Positions 52,194 through 63,400 of a DNA stretch of 64,000 bases are shown here, piece by piece (the stretch's first letter is position 1; the number at the start of each line of letters is the position of its first letter). The stretch lies in assembly GCA_002066995.1 (NCBI GenBank), contig MWTC01000039.1, forward strand, positions 62,001 to 126,000, written 5' to 3'. The DNA comes from Sphingobacteriales bacterium UTBCD1. GTDB lineage: Bacteria; Bacteroidota; Bacteroidia; Chitinophagales; Chitinophagaceae. A program made the position numbers and the translations under genes. Under the pieces are notes generated by a model that saw nothing but the letters and a program-made list of their open reading frames with translations, was not told where the DNA came from and did not search any database.

Positions 52194-55178
52194 TCATATA
52201 TTCCTGATCCTTTCCCGATACTTTTCTAAATCAGTTACTTTCTTTTTATTTTTCTCTGCATCTTTAATTAATGATTCAATATCATCCTGGATATTTGTGT
52301 TGATCATGTCGTCATAAGGCTTTCCAACGCCTAAATTCAAAGGCCAGAGCCTGGATTCAGAAACTTTTTTAAGCGCTTTCTTATATTGATGATTTTCGAG
52401 ATAATTCAGCGCCAGCATGAGCTTGGTTTGTAGGTAATACAGGTGCCCGATCGTTGCATTTTCAAAAGGCAGGATATTTATTTCTGTTAATACTTTTTCA
52501 GCGATGTCAAATCTATTATTGGCCATTAATGCTTTTATATAGATCATTCCGATAATATAGTTATCTGAATGGCTTTTATAATAATCCTGAACAGTTTGAA
52601 GGGCATTTTCATTTTCATTTATTTGCAGATAATATTCAGCCAGTTCTTTTTTATATCTCCATTCATTTTCATCTAATTCAATAGCTTTTTTCAGATCCGT
52701 TAATTTTTTACTTCGCTCTGATACATTACAAAGTCTTGATCTCGTGATATAAAAAGGAGCAAATTCTACGTTAGTTTCAATTTTCCCCAGTAAATCCTTT
52801 GCGTTGGATTTATTATTTCTAAAATTTTGTATTAAAGCAGAATAATAACCAGGTTTCCAGTCAGCAGTGTTTTTCATTGCCCACTCCATTACTGCCTGAG
52901 TTTCTTCTCTGAACGGGAACATCATTTTGGGGCTACCTTTTTCAGCTACACTCAGTTTCTGTTTAATCTCTTCAGGATTTTCCCGGTCTAAGAAAGCCTG
53001 CCAATATTCTATCAAATTATTCTTTTGAGGGGCCATTTTCAGAAGATCTTTGCTTTCCTCTGTTCTTCCTAAATTGAAATACCAGATCGCCATTTCAAGA
53101 TACGTTTCATCCGGCAACTCGCTTCTGATAGCTTTTACAAAAGCTTCTTTAAAATCTTCAGTTCGATTTTTCCAGTAGAATTCAAACGCAACAAAATGAT
53201 TTAAAGGATTTCGTTGTACTATTTGATCTTTAGTTTCATTAAACTTATCATTCAACTTAAGAATACGTTCCGCAACAAGCTTTAATTGCAATGCTGTCAT
53301 ATTATCGTAATCAGACCTAAGTGCTTTGACAGCATAACTATGAGCCTTTTCATATTCATTTCCAGAGAAATACATTTTACTTAATTCAGTAAAAGCAGCA
53401 CTACGGTAACCAGAGGAAAGACTAGCTATTTCAAATGCATCAAGTGCATCAAAATAGTTACCTGCTTGTTTCGATGCGAGGCCGAAAATAAAATTAGCCT
53501 CAGGATCATACGTATCAATAGCGAGACCTTTTTTTGCATAAAACAAAGCAGAATCAAAATTCAGTTTTCTGTATTGTAAACTACTCATCTCAACTATTGC
53601 TGGTAAAAGTGAGTGGTCTTTTTGCAACGATTGCCTGAGATAATCTTCTCCCTTTGCAATAGCTCTTTGATTCAATGCATCTCTTCCCAATAAATACAAT
53701 CCAAATGCAGAATTCCAATCGAAATCTGATGGAGGTACCACAGGCCTGCTCAGGTCATTTTTCATTACATCATGAAGATCAAAATAAGTAGTTCCTAGTT
53801 TGAAGCTTGAAAGCTTTTTACCTTTAATATCAGTGACCGTTTTTGTCAAAGTCTCCAAAGGGCCGATTTTTATCTTCTCTTTAAAAATTGTATTACCCTC
53901 GTCATCAAAAATTTGAAGTTCATCAGTGATCTCTCTCAGTGCACATATTTTCAAAGAAAAAGAATTTATACTATTATTTATTTTATATACACCGTTTAAA
54001 TCTGCAAAGTCCACTCCATCAGTCTGGCTGAACGGATACCAATATTCGGTCCACTCATCCGATTGGTAGGGCAGAAAGCCTTTTTGTTTAAAAGGCGTAA
54101 AACTGCTTTTGAATGCATTCTGATTAAATAACCTTCCGCTTTGCATTTCGACGTATTGTCCGCTATGATCAGTTAATAAGTTTTCCCAAATTTTACCAGC
54201 ATCTGAAAGAGCCCACAGAAATACTTTTTTCCCCGGTTTATCATCCCTGTCTGAATAATGTATCATTCCATAATTTTCTTCAGGCCAAAATGCCCCAAAG
54301 TATTTCGAATATTTACCGATAATGTGGTAGGACTTGCTACCACCAAAATTATTTTGCCCATAAATAGAGAGATTTCTCCCATTTTGTGTGTCTATCGGCC
54401 ACGAATGTGGATTCCCGTTGTGACCAATGTAAAAAGTACCTTCTCCTATGAGGTGAAGACTATCACTTGCCTTTATAGCCAGATTCATCCAGGTATAATA
54501 AGGTTCGGTCAAAGGGCTGTAATTATGCCAGAAAAAATGAGTAAGAAAATATGCTTTGTCTTTGGGGAGCCTTATTTCAACTGTCCATATTGATCTCGTA
54601 AGGAGATCTAAACTACTAATTATGCAGCTTGCGCTTCCATCTGAATTTGATCTTACAAAATAATCCAAAGGGGTTGCAACTGTAGGAGCGTGTCCAAAAA
54701 TTCCAAAATTAGTCTCTATACCACCGCTCGTCCATGGGCCACGGAGCGCAAGATCCCTGAACTTAACTACATCATTATTGTAAATAAATGGTTTCCCATT
54801 TTTCTTATCTATCGCCGACCATATTTTCCCCCCTATTTCGGGGATGATTTGTAATTTGAGATAGTCGTTCTCCAATTCTACAACCTTCCATAACTTTTTT
54901 ACAGGTTTAATGGTAAATCCATCATACCGAAAATATGGATAAATGCTTGCGTCATTTGCAATCTGATCTGTATTTGCCACCGGATCGGGATCCGAATAAG
55001 GATAGGTAACGAATTCTGTTTCTACCTCTTTTACAGTTGCATCACTTTGTCCGAAAGCAAACAACGGAAATACAGTGAAGGCTCCAAATACTCCAAAGAT
55101 TAAAAAACAAAACTGTCTTTGCATTACTAAAAATGCTTTTACTATTTTTAATTTAAATACTACATTCATTTTCTTCAT
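52194..55178 (-). CDS. DUF5107 and tetratricopeptide repeat protein
   Basis: 994 residues with a signal peptide (about 20-44, ending FAFGQ). The first half (about 60-440) is a DUF5107 domain: LQIIPEIGGKIWSAIDKKNGK, LRGPWTSGGIETNFGIFGH, WTVEIRLPKDKAYFLTHFFWHN and the PLTEPYYTWMN stretch; its fold resembles galactose-mutarotase-like sugar-binding sandwiches. The second half (about 480-980) is a run of TPR helices (YAKKGLAIDTYDPEANFIFGLASK, given in part as YAKKGLAID). DUF5107-TPR proteins accompany glycan loci, but their activity is not established to my knowledge. It sits between the two GH123-like genes. Confidence 0.8.
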   Translation of the reverse strand: MKKMNVVFKLKIVKAFLVMQRQFCFLIFGVFGAFTVFPLFAFGQSDATVKEVETEFVTYPYSDPDPVANTDQIANDASIYPYFRYDGFTIKPVKKLWKVVELENDYLKLQIIPEIGGKIWSAIDKKNGKPFIYNNDVVKFRDLALRGPWTSGGIETNFGIFGHAPTVATPLDYFVRSNSDGSASCIISSLDLLTRSIWTVEIRLPKDKAYFLTHFFWHNYSPLTEPYYTWMNLAIKASDSLHLIGEGTFYIGHNGNPHSWPIDTQNGRNLSIYGQNNFGGSKSYHIIGKYSKYFGAFWPEENYGMIHYSDRDDKPGKKVFLWALSDAGKIWENLLTDHSGQYVEMQSGRLFNQNAFKSSFTPFKQKGFLPYQSDEWTEYWYPFSQTDGVDFADLNGVYKINNSINSFSLKICALREITDELQIFDDEGNTIFKEKIKIGPLETLTKTVTDIKGKKLSSFKLGTTYFDLHDVMKNDLSRPVVPPSDFDWNSAFGLYLLGRDALNQRAIAKGEDYLRQSLQKDHSLLPAIVEMSSLQYRKLNFDSALFYAKKGLAIDTYDPEANFIFGLASKQAGNYFDALDAFEIASLSSGYRSAAFTELSKMYFSGNEYEKAHSYAVKALRSDYDNMTALQLKLVAERILKLNDKFNETKDQIVQRNPLNHFVAFEFYWKNRTEDFKEAFVKAIRSELPDETYLEMAIWYFNLGRTEESKDLLKMAPQKNNLIEYWQAFLDRENPEEIKQKLSVAEKGSPKMMFPFREETQAVMEWAMKNTADWKPGYYSALIQNFRNNKSNAKDLLGKIETNVEFAPFYITRSRLCNVSERSKKLTDLKKAIELDENEWRYKKELAEYYLQINENENALQTVQDYYKSHSDNYIIGMIYIKALMANNRFDIAEKVLTEINILPFENATIGHLYYLQTKLMLALNYLENHQYKKALKKVSESRLWPLNLGVGKPYDDMINTNIQDDIESLIKDAEKNKKKVTDLEKYRERIRNI

Positions 55179-55295
55179 CAGAGTTAGCTTATATTATTTC
55201 TATTGATTTCCGTTTCGTTGTATTATATTCCAGATTAAATTTCTTATAAATGAACAAATCAGATTTTAATGTCTCATTACTTTTAAAGAGATATA

Positions 55296-57014
55296 TCAAT
55301 TCTCCGACAAAGCTTCCAGGAGATTTCTTCTATTCTCTCTAAAGGTCAAGACATCGGTATTATAACTATCAAAGGAATAAATCATACGGTCACAATAAGC
55401 TTTCGCCTTTTCAGGATCCTTTCTTGACAACATTTTTAATAAATTAAAATCTGCTATCCCATCTCTCTGAGCATCAAAGCGAATTGAACTGTACAGTTTT
55501 CTGAATCCCGGATAGACGATGGCCCCATCTCCTGCGGGAAATTTATCATCAGCAAAAGAGCCATCAAGGAAGGGATGATCATTCCAGGCATTAAAACCCC
55601 AATGAAGATATCCTTTCAGGTCATATTTGAAATTAATCCAGAATAATAATCTCGGTTTGATAAGCGGTAATTCTATAAACCTGTTGGCATAATTTCCTTG
55701 AGGTCCTGTGCATACATACGACCATACCTCGTCTCCCGCAATTTGTTTTCCTCTATAGTAATCATAATCTTTGTTCAATTCATCCAGGACTGGCACGTAA
55801 ATATCAACAACATCGCTTAGGTTTTTCGTTACAATAGCGTCCATAATTGGAATATCTGGCGCTAACTTCTTAAAAAATTGGGCAATTTCTACATAAGATT
55901 TGTACGTGGTATTCATTGGTTCGTCCCCAATATGCTGAACGTATATATCGTACCATCCTTTTTCTTTTAAATGATTTACTAATGCAGGTATGAATTGTTT
56001 ATAAAAATTCTGAGCTCTTTCATTGGATAGCGGTAGAATTCGTATAGACTTAGAATTTCCTGTAATCTCAGGAACGTATAATCCAAATGGAGTATTAGGA
56101 CCATTAGAAACAGTACTTATATGCCCGCCTTCTATTCTTTTTAAAGCCCCTGCTTTCATAAATATTTCTACCATCTTATCAAAACGACTAAAATCAATAG
56201 TATATTTTTTATCGTTGAGTGTATATTCACACAATTGTACAGGAGAAATTAAAGCCATATTTTGGCCAAAACTTGCCGCTTTTTCTGCTACAACTTTCAC
56301 CAAATCCCACCATAAAGGCGAATAAAACTCCACCGCTTCACCATTATTCATAAGCGCAATTCTTTTTCCATAGAGGTAAAACCAGTTAGTTACCCAGAGT
56401 TCGTTTTCCTCTATCGTTACAGGATATACTTTAATTTTGAAATTTGTATTTAATTTTATTTCTTTCTTATTATGAAGACCCGTAACTGTCAACCGTCCTT
56501 TAAAGTCTCCCTTCGGGCAATCCGTTGGTATAAATATAGAAATCCAAATAGGCTGGGTATAATTCGCTCTAAGATTAACCTTAGGTGTATCAATAATCGG
56601 GTCAGGGAAAAATCCGGACGATGATATCAATTTATCAGGGGGAGAGTTACCAATTGTCTTGCCTACCCAGACATAATCAACATATCCGTATTTTGTATTT
56701 TTGTTATTGATAAGTGAAAAACCTCCACTGACCTGATCTATTTTTATTGAGACCCCGGAAAGGGGGAATGGACTTCTGAGTATAAATTGTAAAGTAGCAT
56801 ATTCACCCCGTGCCACATCAGCTATTGCATCGTTAACCGGAAATATGTTTGTTTCAGGGAATATCTTTATTAAAGGATCTACATAAATCAGATCAATACC
56901 GGAATTATTCTTTCCACTTTCAGGATTGGGAACCATTATGGTCTGTGAATATCCATTTGATACTAATAAAACAATTCCTATTATTACAAAAAAAAGCGAT
57001 CTTAATTTAGCCAT
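55296..57014 (-). CDS. DUF4091 (GH123-like) secreted protein
   Basis: 572 residues with a signal peptide (about 1-23). Same layout as the protein encoded at 50291: beta-sandwich (about 60-200; EYATLQFILRSPFPLSGVSIK), TIM barrel with HIGDEPMNTTYKSYVEIAQFF carrying Asp364-Glu365, then a DUF4091 end (about 450-550; LLFWINFKYDLKGYLHWGFN, IRFDAQRDGIADFNLLKML). The D-E pair lies at nearly the same residue number as in the founding Bacteroides GH123 enzyme. The overall identity to the other copy is low by eye, so they are old paralogues and may hydrolyse different GalNAc or GlcNAc linkages. No lipid-attachment Cys is visible. Confidence 0.82.
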   Translation of the reverse strand: MAKLRSLFFVIIGIVLLVSNGYSQTIMVPNPESGKNNSGIDLIYVDPLIKIFPETNIFPVNDAIADVARGEYATLQFILRSPFPLSGVSIKIDQVSGGFSLINNKNTKYGYVDYVWVGKTIGNSPPDKLISSSGFFPDPIIDTPKVNLRANYTQPIWISIFIPTDCPKGDFKGRLTVTGLHNKKEIKLNTNFKIKVYPVTIEENELWVTNWFYLYGKRIALMNNGEAVEFYSPLWWDLVKVVAEKAASFGQNMALISPVQLCEYTLNDKKYTIDFSRFDKMVEIFMKAGALKRIEGGHISTVSNGPNTPFGLYVPEITGNSKSIRILPLSNERAQNFYKQFIPALVNHLKEKGWYDIYVQHIGDEPMNTTYKSYVEIAQFFKKLAPDIPIMDAIVTKNLSDVVDIYVPVLDELNKDYDYYRGKQIAGDEVWSYVCTGPQGNYANRFIELPLIKPRLLFWINFKYDLKGYLHWGFNAWNDHPFLDGSFADDKFPAGDGAIVYPGFRKLYSSIRFDAQRDGIADFNLLKMLSRKDPEKAKAYCDRMIYSFDSYNTDVLTFRENRRNLLEALSEN

Positions 57015-57127
57015 AAAATAAAATTTTAAATTACAAAATCACTACTTTAAGCTTAACAATTTCATAGCAATCATAAGTAGTTTAGTACATTTTTGCTTCT
57101 AAAAAATATTTCTTTAAATCTCGTTCT

Positions 57128-58483
57128 TCAATAATCATCGTTTAGTGCGAAGACCGGCTTTCTATACATCCATTTTCCCCTCGTGAAATCAGGAAATTCA
57201 ACAACCTGATTTCCTAAGTCTATAGAATGTTCACTCAATGGTGTTATAACACTCCAAGTAGCAGCATCATATACATCCATCGGGGTGGGTATCTGGCGTT
57301 TTGCGGATTCAATAAATGAATTGATAACAAAATAATCCATTCCGCCGTGCCCGGCGCCTTCAGCATTTTTTTCCAATCTTTTCCACAAAGGATGGTCATA
57401 TTTCTGAAACCATTCTTTTTGGTCATCCCATAGATCCGGTTTCGACTTATCTTCAATGTAGATGCCTTGGTTTATATCCATCCACAGCCCTTTTGTCCCC
57501 TGAACACGAAAACCTAAAGAATAAGGCCTTGGCAGATTAGTATCATGCTGCAGAAGTACAGTCTCCCCATTGGCACAATTAATAGAAGTGGTTACAATAT
57601 CACCCAGCTTAAAATGGATCTTTGCATTGGGATGATCCTTCCCTCCATGTTTAACTATATATGAATGTAATCCTCTCGACTTAGTTGAAAAAGAGCTTAA
57701 ATGAGTAAATCTGTTACCTCTATTGATATTTATAAAATGGGCTATGGGGCCAATTCCATGAGTAGGATAAAGATCTCCGTTTCTGTTAATGGAATGTATG
57801 GTCCTCCACCTTGCCTCAGAAAATGCTTTCTCGCCAAATTCAACTCCCCTGCCGGGTGGGTCTTCCCCATTATTAAATTTAACACCTTGTAAGTCGTGTT
57901 GATAACCGCCCTGTAAGTGAATGAGCTCTCCAAATATTTCCAGCCTGACCATATTTAAAACTGCCATGACATCACGCCGGTAACAAACATTTTCTAACAT
58001 CATCACCTGACTGTCAGATTTTTCCCATTCGTTCACCACATCCCAATGGTCTTGTAAAGTAATTCCCAATACCACTTCTGTGCCTATATATTTTATGCCG
58101 GCTTGTATCGAACCAATGATCATTTCAGTATGCCATTCCCAGGGTGTTGAAATGATAACAGCATCTATGTCTTTCCTCTCCAAAAGTTTTTTCCATGAAT
58201 AAATATCCCCCGTATAAATAACCGGGGCTTTTTTGCCGTTTCTATTAATGATGTTAATAGATTTATCCAGCATATGCTTATCAATATCACAAATGGCAAT
58301 TACGTCAACATCATCTCTTTTTACCAATAACCCCAAATGACTTTGCCCCCTGTTTCCAACTCCTATCATTCCTACACGGACTTTTTTTTCTGATAAGCTG
58401 CCAGCAAAAACTGTGTTGTAACCTGGCAATGAGAAGGAAGCTACCACCAAGCTGGTGTTTTTAATAAATTTTTTCCTATGCAC
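57128..58483 (-). CDS. GH109-type NAD-dependent alpha-N-acetylgalactosaminidase (Gfo/Idh/MocA fold)
   Basis: 451 residues with a GTG start and a Tat-like leader (RKKFIKN, then a hydrophobic run). Rossmann domain with VGMIGVGNRGQSHLG (about residues 37-51) and VIAICDID, STPWEWHTEMI (near 113), then the GH109 hallmarks LENVCYRRDVMAVLNMV (near 158), GYQHDLQGVKF, VEFGEKAFSEARWR, YPTHGIGPIAHFININRGNR (near 245), SYIVKHGG and GAGHGGMDYFV (near 385), ending ALNDDY. These blocks match, from memory, the Elizabethkingia enzyme that removes terminal alpha-GalNAc (A antigen) through a transient NAD oxidation. Follows susD by 117 bases. Confidence 0.86.
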   Translation of the reverse strand: MHRKKFIKNTSLVVASFSLPGYNTVFAGSLSEKKVRVGMIGVGNRGQSHLGLLVKRDDVDVIAICDIDKHMLDKSINIINRNGKKAPVIYTGDIYSWKKLLERKDIDAVIISTPWEWHTEMIIGSIQAGIKYIGTEVVLGITLQDHWDVVNEWEKSDSQVMMLENVCYRRDVMAVLNMVRLEIFGELIHLQGGYQHDLQGVKFNNGEDPPGRGVEFGEKAFSEARWRTIHSINRNGDLYPTHGIGPIAHFININRGNRFTHLSSFSTKSRGLHSYIVKHGGKDHPNAKIHFKLGDIVTTSINCANGETVLLQHDTNLPRPYSLGFRVQGTKGLWMDINQGIYIEDKSKPDLWDDQKEWFQKYDHPLWKRLEKNAEGAGHGGMDYFVINSFIESAKRQIPTPMDVYDAATWSVITPLSEHSIDLGNQVVEFPDFTRGKWMYRKPVFALNDDY

Positions 58484-58600
58484 TATTGAAAGTTTAAAGA
58501 TTAAATTTCATGAGAAAAGAAATGCCCTTTAGTTTTCAAATGAAAATAACTGAGTGTCGAATATTTTTTAAATGTCAGAATATAAGCCAAACCAATATTT

Positions 58601-60361
58601 TTACCAACCAGGGTTCTGTTGTAAATTGCTATTCAATGCCAGTTCTCTTGTCGGTAATGGCCACAGGTAATCCCTTTGTGGTTTAAACGAGCGAAAAGAA
58701 GCAGCCTCCAGCAGCACATAACCATCGGCAGATAATGGCGGGGGAGTGCTGGCTGTCAAATCTTCATTTACGAAATATTTTCTACCTAAGACTTCTTTAG
58801 GTGAAACAATTTCAGCAGTTTTCCATCTCAGAATATCCCAATAAGCAAATCCTTCAAATGCCAGTTCTACAGTCCTTTCTCTCCTGATCTCAGCTCTCAT
58901 ATCCAATCCATTCGCTTGCACAAAAGAATTTGTCAATAAAGGAAGTTTATTTATATCATTATTTGTAGCACGATTTCGCAATAAATTAATTGTCTGATTC
59001 AAATCTCCGTCACTAATTTGGTCATTTAATTCAAATTTTGCCTCTGCATTATTCAGTAGAACTTCAGCATATCTTAAAATAATAAAATTGACAAATTGCT
59101 TACTATTCATGTAATCACAAATTGAAAAATATTTTCTCGATACATATGTTCTGCCCGCAACATAAGGTCTTATCCCTCCTTGAACGGTGATATAATCCAT
59201 CGTATTGTTAAAAACGGACATTTCAAACCTGGGATCTCTGTTTCTGAATTCTGTTAAAGAGCTTGTTTGATTAGCCAATGAATCATATGGAGAAAAACCG
59301 GGAGGGAGACCATCTTTATATAAATAGGCTTCCACCATTGCTTTGGTAGGTTGCATATTACCATCTCCGGGGAATGCCCTGCCAAAAGGATGGAAAGCAA
59401 TTATATTATTAGTATTCTGACCATACAGCCGAACTAACATACTTTCCTTATTAGTCGCATAAGTATAGTTTTTTGTTGGACCATACCCCATTTGAATTGG
59501 ATTACCAGCAGGACCACCATCGTATTGGAAAAGATAGAAGTAGCTTTTTTCCCCCTGGCTGGTATATAGCGCATGTCTTCCTTCAGACATAACCCTGCCA
59601 CTTGCATCTATTGCAGCCTGTAAATTCCTTTGACTGGTAGGTAAATTCCTGAATTTATCCCAGGTACCTTCAAATAATGCTACCCTTGACTTATACCCAA
59701 GTGCTGCTGTTCTGGTTATTCTGCCATAATCAGCTGCTGCTTGTGCATCTGGTTGAGGGCAATAATTAGCAGCAAAATCGAGATCAGCATAAATAGAATC
59801 TACAACTTCCTGCCTTGGTGTACGACTTGCATAGAGATCCTCGCCAACCGTAAGAGTATGGTTGTAATAGGGTACATCTCCAAATCGTTTTACCAGTTCA
59901 AAATAACCTAATGCTCTGAAGAAGTGAGCCTCTCCCTGATACTTATTGATTTCATTGATATCGCCGGTAACGTTTTTTGACTTTTCTAAAACATTATTGG
60001 CAGCCCTTATCAAAGCATAAAAATTTGTCCATTCAACAGAATTAGGTTTTGCAATTCTTGAACCATCTCCAATGCCAATAGACCCATAAGAATAACCAAA
60101 GGTTTTATCTGAATAATTATCTTGTAATGGTGATGGATTCCCGGTTGGGTCATCATACTTATTAATTCCTATACCGTTCAAAAAAGTGTAGAGATAATTA
60201 CATCCTTGTTTCAGATCAGATATATTTTTCCAAAAACTTCCATCTGAAAGTTGAGTTTCAGGAGAAAGATCTAATTTTTTCATGCAGCCAGTTAATAAAG
60301 CTAAAGATGTACTTATCATCATTAGTGTGCCTATAATATTTTTGATCTTTTTATGTTTCAT
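58601..60361 (-). CDS. SusD/RagB-type outer-membrane glycan-binding lipoprotein
   Basis: 586 residues. Lipoprotein signal with LTGC (Cys26). The SusD fold is recognisable by LDLSPETQLSDGSFWKN near the N-terminus, the helical TPR core (NVLEKSKNV..., EAHFFRALGYFELVKRFGDVPY near residue 155), and the C-terminal signature MRAEIRRERTVELAFEGFAYWDILRWK and YLWPLPTRELALNSNLQQNPGW (quoted in parts: RRERTVELAFEG, WPLPTRELALN). It caps the SusC transporter encoded upstream and hands bound glycan to it at the cell surface. 75 bases after susC, clearly one transcript. Confidence 0.95.
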   Translation of the reverse strand: MKHKKIKNIIGTLMMISTSLALLTGCMKKLDLSPETQLSDGSFWKNISDLKQGCNYLYTFLNGIGINKYDDPTGNPSPLQDNYSDKTFGYSYGSIGIGDGSRIAKPNSVEWTNFYALIRAANNVLEKSKNVTGDINEINKYQGEAHFFRALGYFELVKRFGDVPYYNHTLTVGEDLYASRTPRQEVVDSIYADLDFAANYCPQPDAQAAADYGRITRTAALGYKSRVALFEGTWDKFRNLPTSQRNLQAAIDASGRVMSEGRHALYTSQGEKSYFYLFQYDGGPAGNPIQMGYGPTKNYTYATNKESMLVRLYGQNTNNIIAFHPFGRAFPGDGNMQPTKAMVEAYLYKDGLPPGFSPYDSLANQTSSLTEFRNRDPRFEMSVFNNTMDYITVQGGIRPYVAGRTYVSRKYFSICDYMNSKQFVNFIILRYAEVLLNNAEAKFELNDQISDGDLNQTINLLRNRATNNDINKLPLLTNSFVQANGLDMRAEIRRERTVELAFEGFAYWDILRWKTAEIVSPKEVLGRKYFVNEDLTASTPPPLSADGYVLLEAASFRSFKPQRDYLWPLPTRELALNSNLQQNPGW

Positions 60362-60436
60362 TGTAGTAACATTTTAAGTTTTAATACTAAATCAAAAATT
60401 GATAAATTTGATTTACAAAAAGTCTTTGAGTATCTG

Positions 60437-63400
60437 CTATAAAGTAATATTTAAACCAAAAGAATATACCGCAAAAAAAGGATATGCGTAAGCGACATTA
60501 TTGGGGCTTTCTGGATCGAAATATTTATACCATGCTTTCCTTACCGTCCAGATATCCTGGCCACTAAAGAATATTCTTATTTGTTGAGCTTTGATCTTTT
60601 CTAACAAGCGAGATGAAAAAGAATAACCAATTTGTAAGTTTTTCAATCTTGCATAAGCTCCGTTCTGAACAAAAGCGCTGTTAATATGAGCGTTGGTGCT
60701 TCCCCCAATAATTAACCTTGGAAATCTTGCATTTCTGTTAGTGGGTGTCCAGAAATTATCCACATAAAAAGCAAGAGGCGATCTCCAACCTTCGACAAAG
60801 GCAATTGCCTGATTAGGATAAATAATAAAATTTCTCTTGGCTACTCCTTGAAGGAATACAGTAATGTCAAAATTTTTCCATTGTGCATTAAGATTAATGC
60901 CAAAGCTATACCTTGGTGAAGTATTCCCTAAATAAATAAGATCTCCATGATCTTCTTTTGTACCAACTCCGCCATTAATAAATCCATCACCGTTAATATC
61001 CTCATATTTTATATCTCCCGGGCCTTGTTGTGCTGTTCCAAACTGCTTAGGGCTATGTGCCACTTCATCATCACTTTGAAAATATCCCAGGCTTTTATAG
61101 CCAAATATTGAATTAATCGGTAACCCGGGTATAGCCACATTAAGCCCTTCGCTATAAACCACATTTCCCAGATACTGGGTTATTTTATTATGATTATCGC
61201 TCAAATTAAGCCCAACTCCATATCTGAAATTCCTGATTCCATCTTTCCATTTGATCTCAAGTTCCCATCCTTCTGTTTTCATAGCGGCGCCGTTTGTTGT
61301 ACTAGGGGAAACTCCCAAAACAACCGGTAAATTAATGACGGTTAACATCTTATCATTCTTTCTCCAGTAATAATCAAAACTGCCATTCAGTTTTCCGTTA
61401 ATTAAACCAAAATCTAATCCGATATCAGTAGTGGCAACTTTTTCCCAACCAAGGGCTGCCGACGGTAAAGCATTTTGAAACAAAAAAAGTGTGGCTTGAT
61501 TGTTAAAAGGATACACTCCGGTATTCAGGAGCGGTACCGACATATAATTATTGGAATTCAGTCCTCCCAGTTGTGCATTGCCCAACTTTCCCCAGGAGCC
61601 CCTCAACTTCAGTTCGTTAATTGCACTAAAATTTTTCAACCACTTTTCTTGTGAAAGGCGCCAGGCAACGGAAAAAGCTGGAAAAGTTTGACTCTGATAC
61701 CCCGGGGCAAGTCGAGAGCTGGCATCATTTCTTACCGTCGCCTCAAAAAAATATTTGTTTTTAAAGTCGTAATTAAATCTTCCAAATATTGATTGCCACG
61801 CATTCTTCTGTATATTATCAGATATTGATCCTAATGGAATAGAATTATCCGTAGTATAGTTCAGGCTGGCTAAATTCCTGCTTGTTATATTTCCCTGAGA
61901 TGCATAGATATAATTAAAATTATACTGCTGAAATTGATACCCTCCAAGTACATGAAAATGATTATCCGAAACGTTCAAATCATAATCTGCCAACGTATTA
62001 AAACTATATGAGATTACAGAAGCTCTAGATTTTTGCATTGATCCTGTACGGCTGATGGCCGCATTAGGTACAAAAGTTTGCTGAGACGCATTCCAACTGT
62101 AGAGAGGAACCTGTTTTGCGAAAATGTCATTATTTTGTTGTTCAAAATGGGGACTCAAATTAGAGCTTAACACAAGTCCTTTTAAAAGATGATCAGCTTT
62201 TAAAGTAAAAACCCCATCGAAAATATTTTTAATTAGTTCGTTTGATCCCCCCTCTTTTAACGTAGCATAGCTGTTGGTGCTATTAATGTCCATAAATTTT
62301 GTGTTATCACCGGGCACAAAAATTGGGTAGGTTTGTCTGAACGTATAAATATTATATAATAATCCATAATCCCCAACCACTCTGTTAACTACTGCCTGCT
62401 CCATCTTATTATTAATGAAAGATAATCTGGAGTCCAGGCTAAAGTTCTTATTAAACTTGATATTCAAATTCATTCGTGCATTATAACGCTGTTCTCCGTC
62501 AGGGCCAACTTTAAACATACCGTTATTTTTATTATACCCTAAGCCTATAAAGTATTTGGTCCTATTATTCCCGCCTGATATATCAACATTATTTTGCCAG
62601 ACAGTGATTAACTTTTTAACCAGCGTATTTACATAATTATTATTATTGTCATAGAAATACCACCCATCAGGGTCATCAGGAATAAAAGTTATTGAAGGAT
62701 CTAAAATTTTGTCTATCATCTCTGGCGGGAATCCCATTGGACGACCTGCATTTTTCTGTGCTGTATCCTGAAGCCGAAGAGACTCTGCAAGTGATACTTG
62801 CTTTGGCAGGTCAATTGTCTTCTTTAACTGGTACATACTGGTAAAGCGAACCCTCGTAGGTTCATCTTTGCCGGCTTTTGTAGTAATTAATAATACACCA
62901 TTCGAAGCTTTTGCTCCGTAAATAGCTGCTGCCGAAGCATCTTTTAGAATAGAAATAGACTCAATATCATCAGGATTAATTAAAGTCAGATCACCATATT
63001 CTACTCCATCAACAACAATTAAAGGATTATTGGTACCATTTAGAGATGAAAATCCGCGTATGTTCATGTTCCAACCTTCAGCGCCTGGCATGCCACTTGT
63101 CCTCGTTACGACAAGTCCTGGAGAAAGTCCTTGCAGTGCCTGAATCGTATTATTAACAGGGCGATTCGCAATTTCCTTCATGCTAACTACAGATACTGCC
63201 CCGGAAACACTTTCTTTTTTCTGTGTCCCATAGCCGACAATGACTACCTCGGTGGCAAGTGTCTCCTTCACTTCCATCTTAATAGCTAATGCATTCGTAT
63301 TCTTCAGCAGTATCTCAACACTCCTGAATCCTACCATCGTAAACACCAAAACATCTCCTACATTCGCCTCAATACTAAAATTCCCATCCGTAGCCGTACT

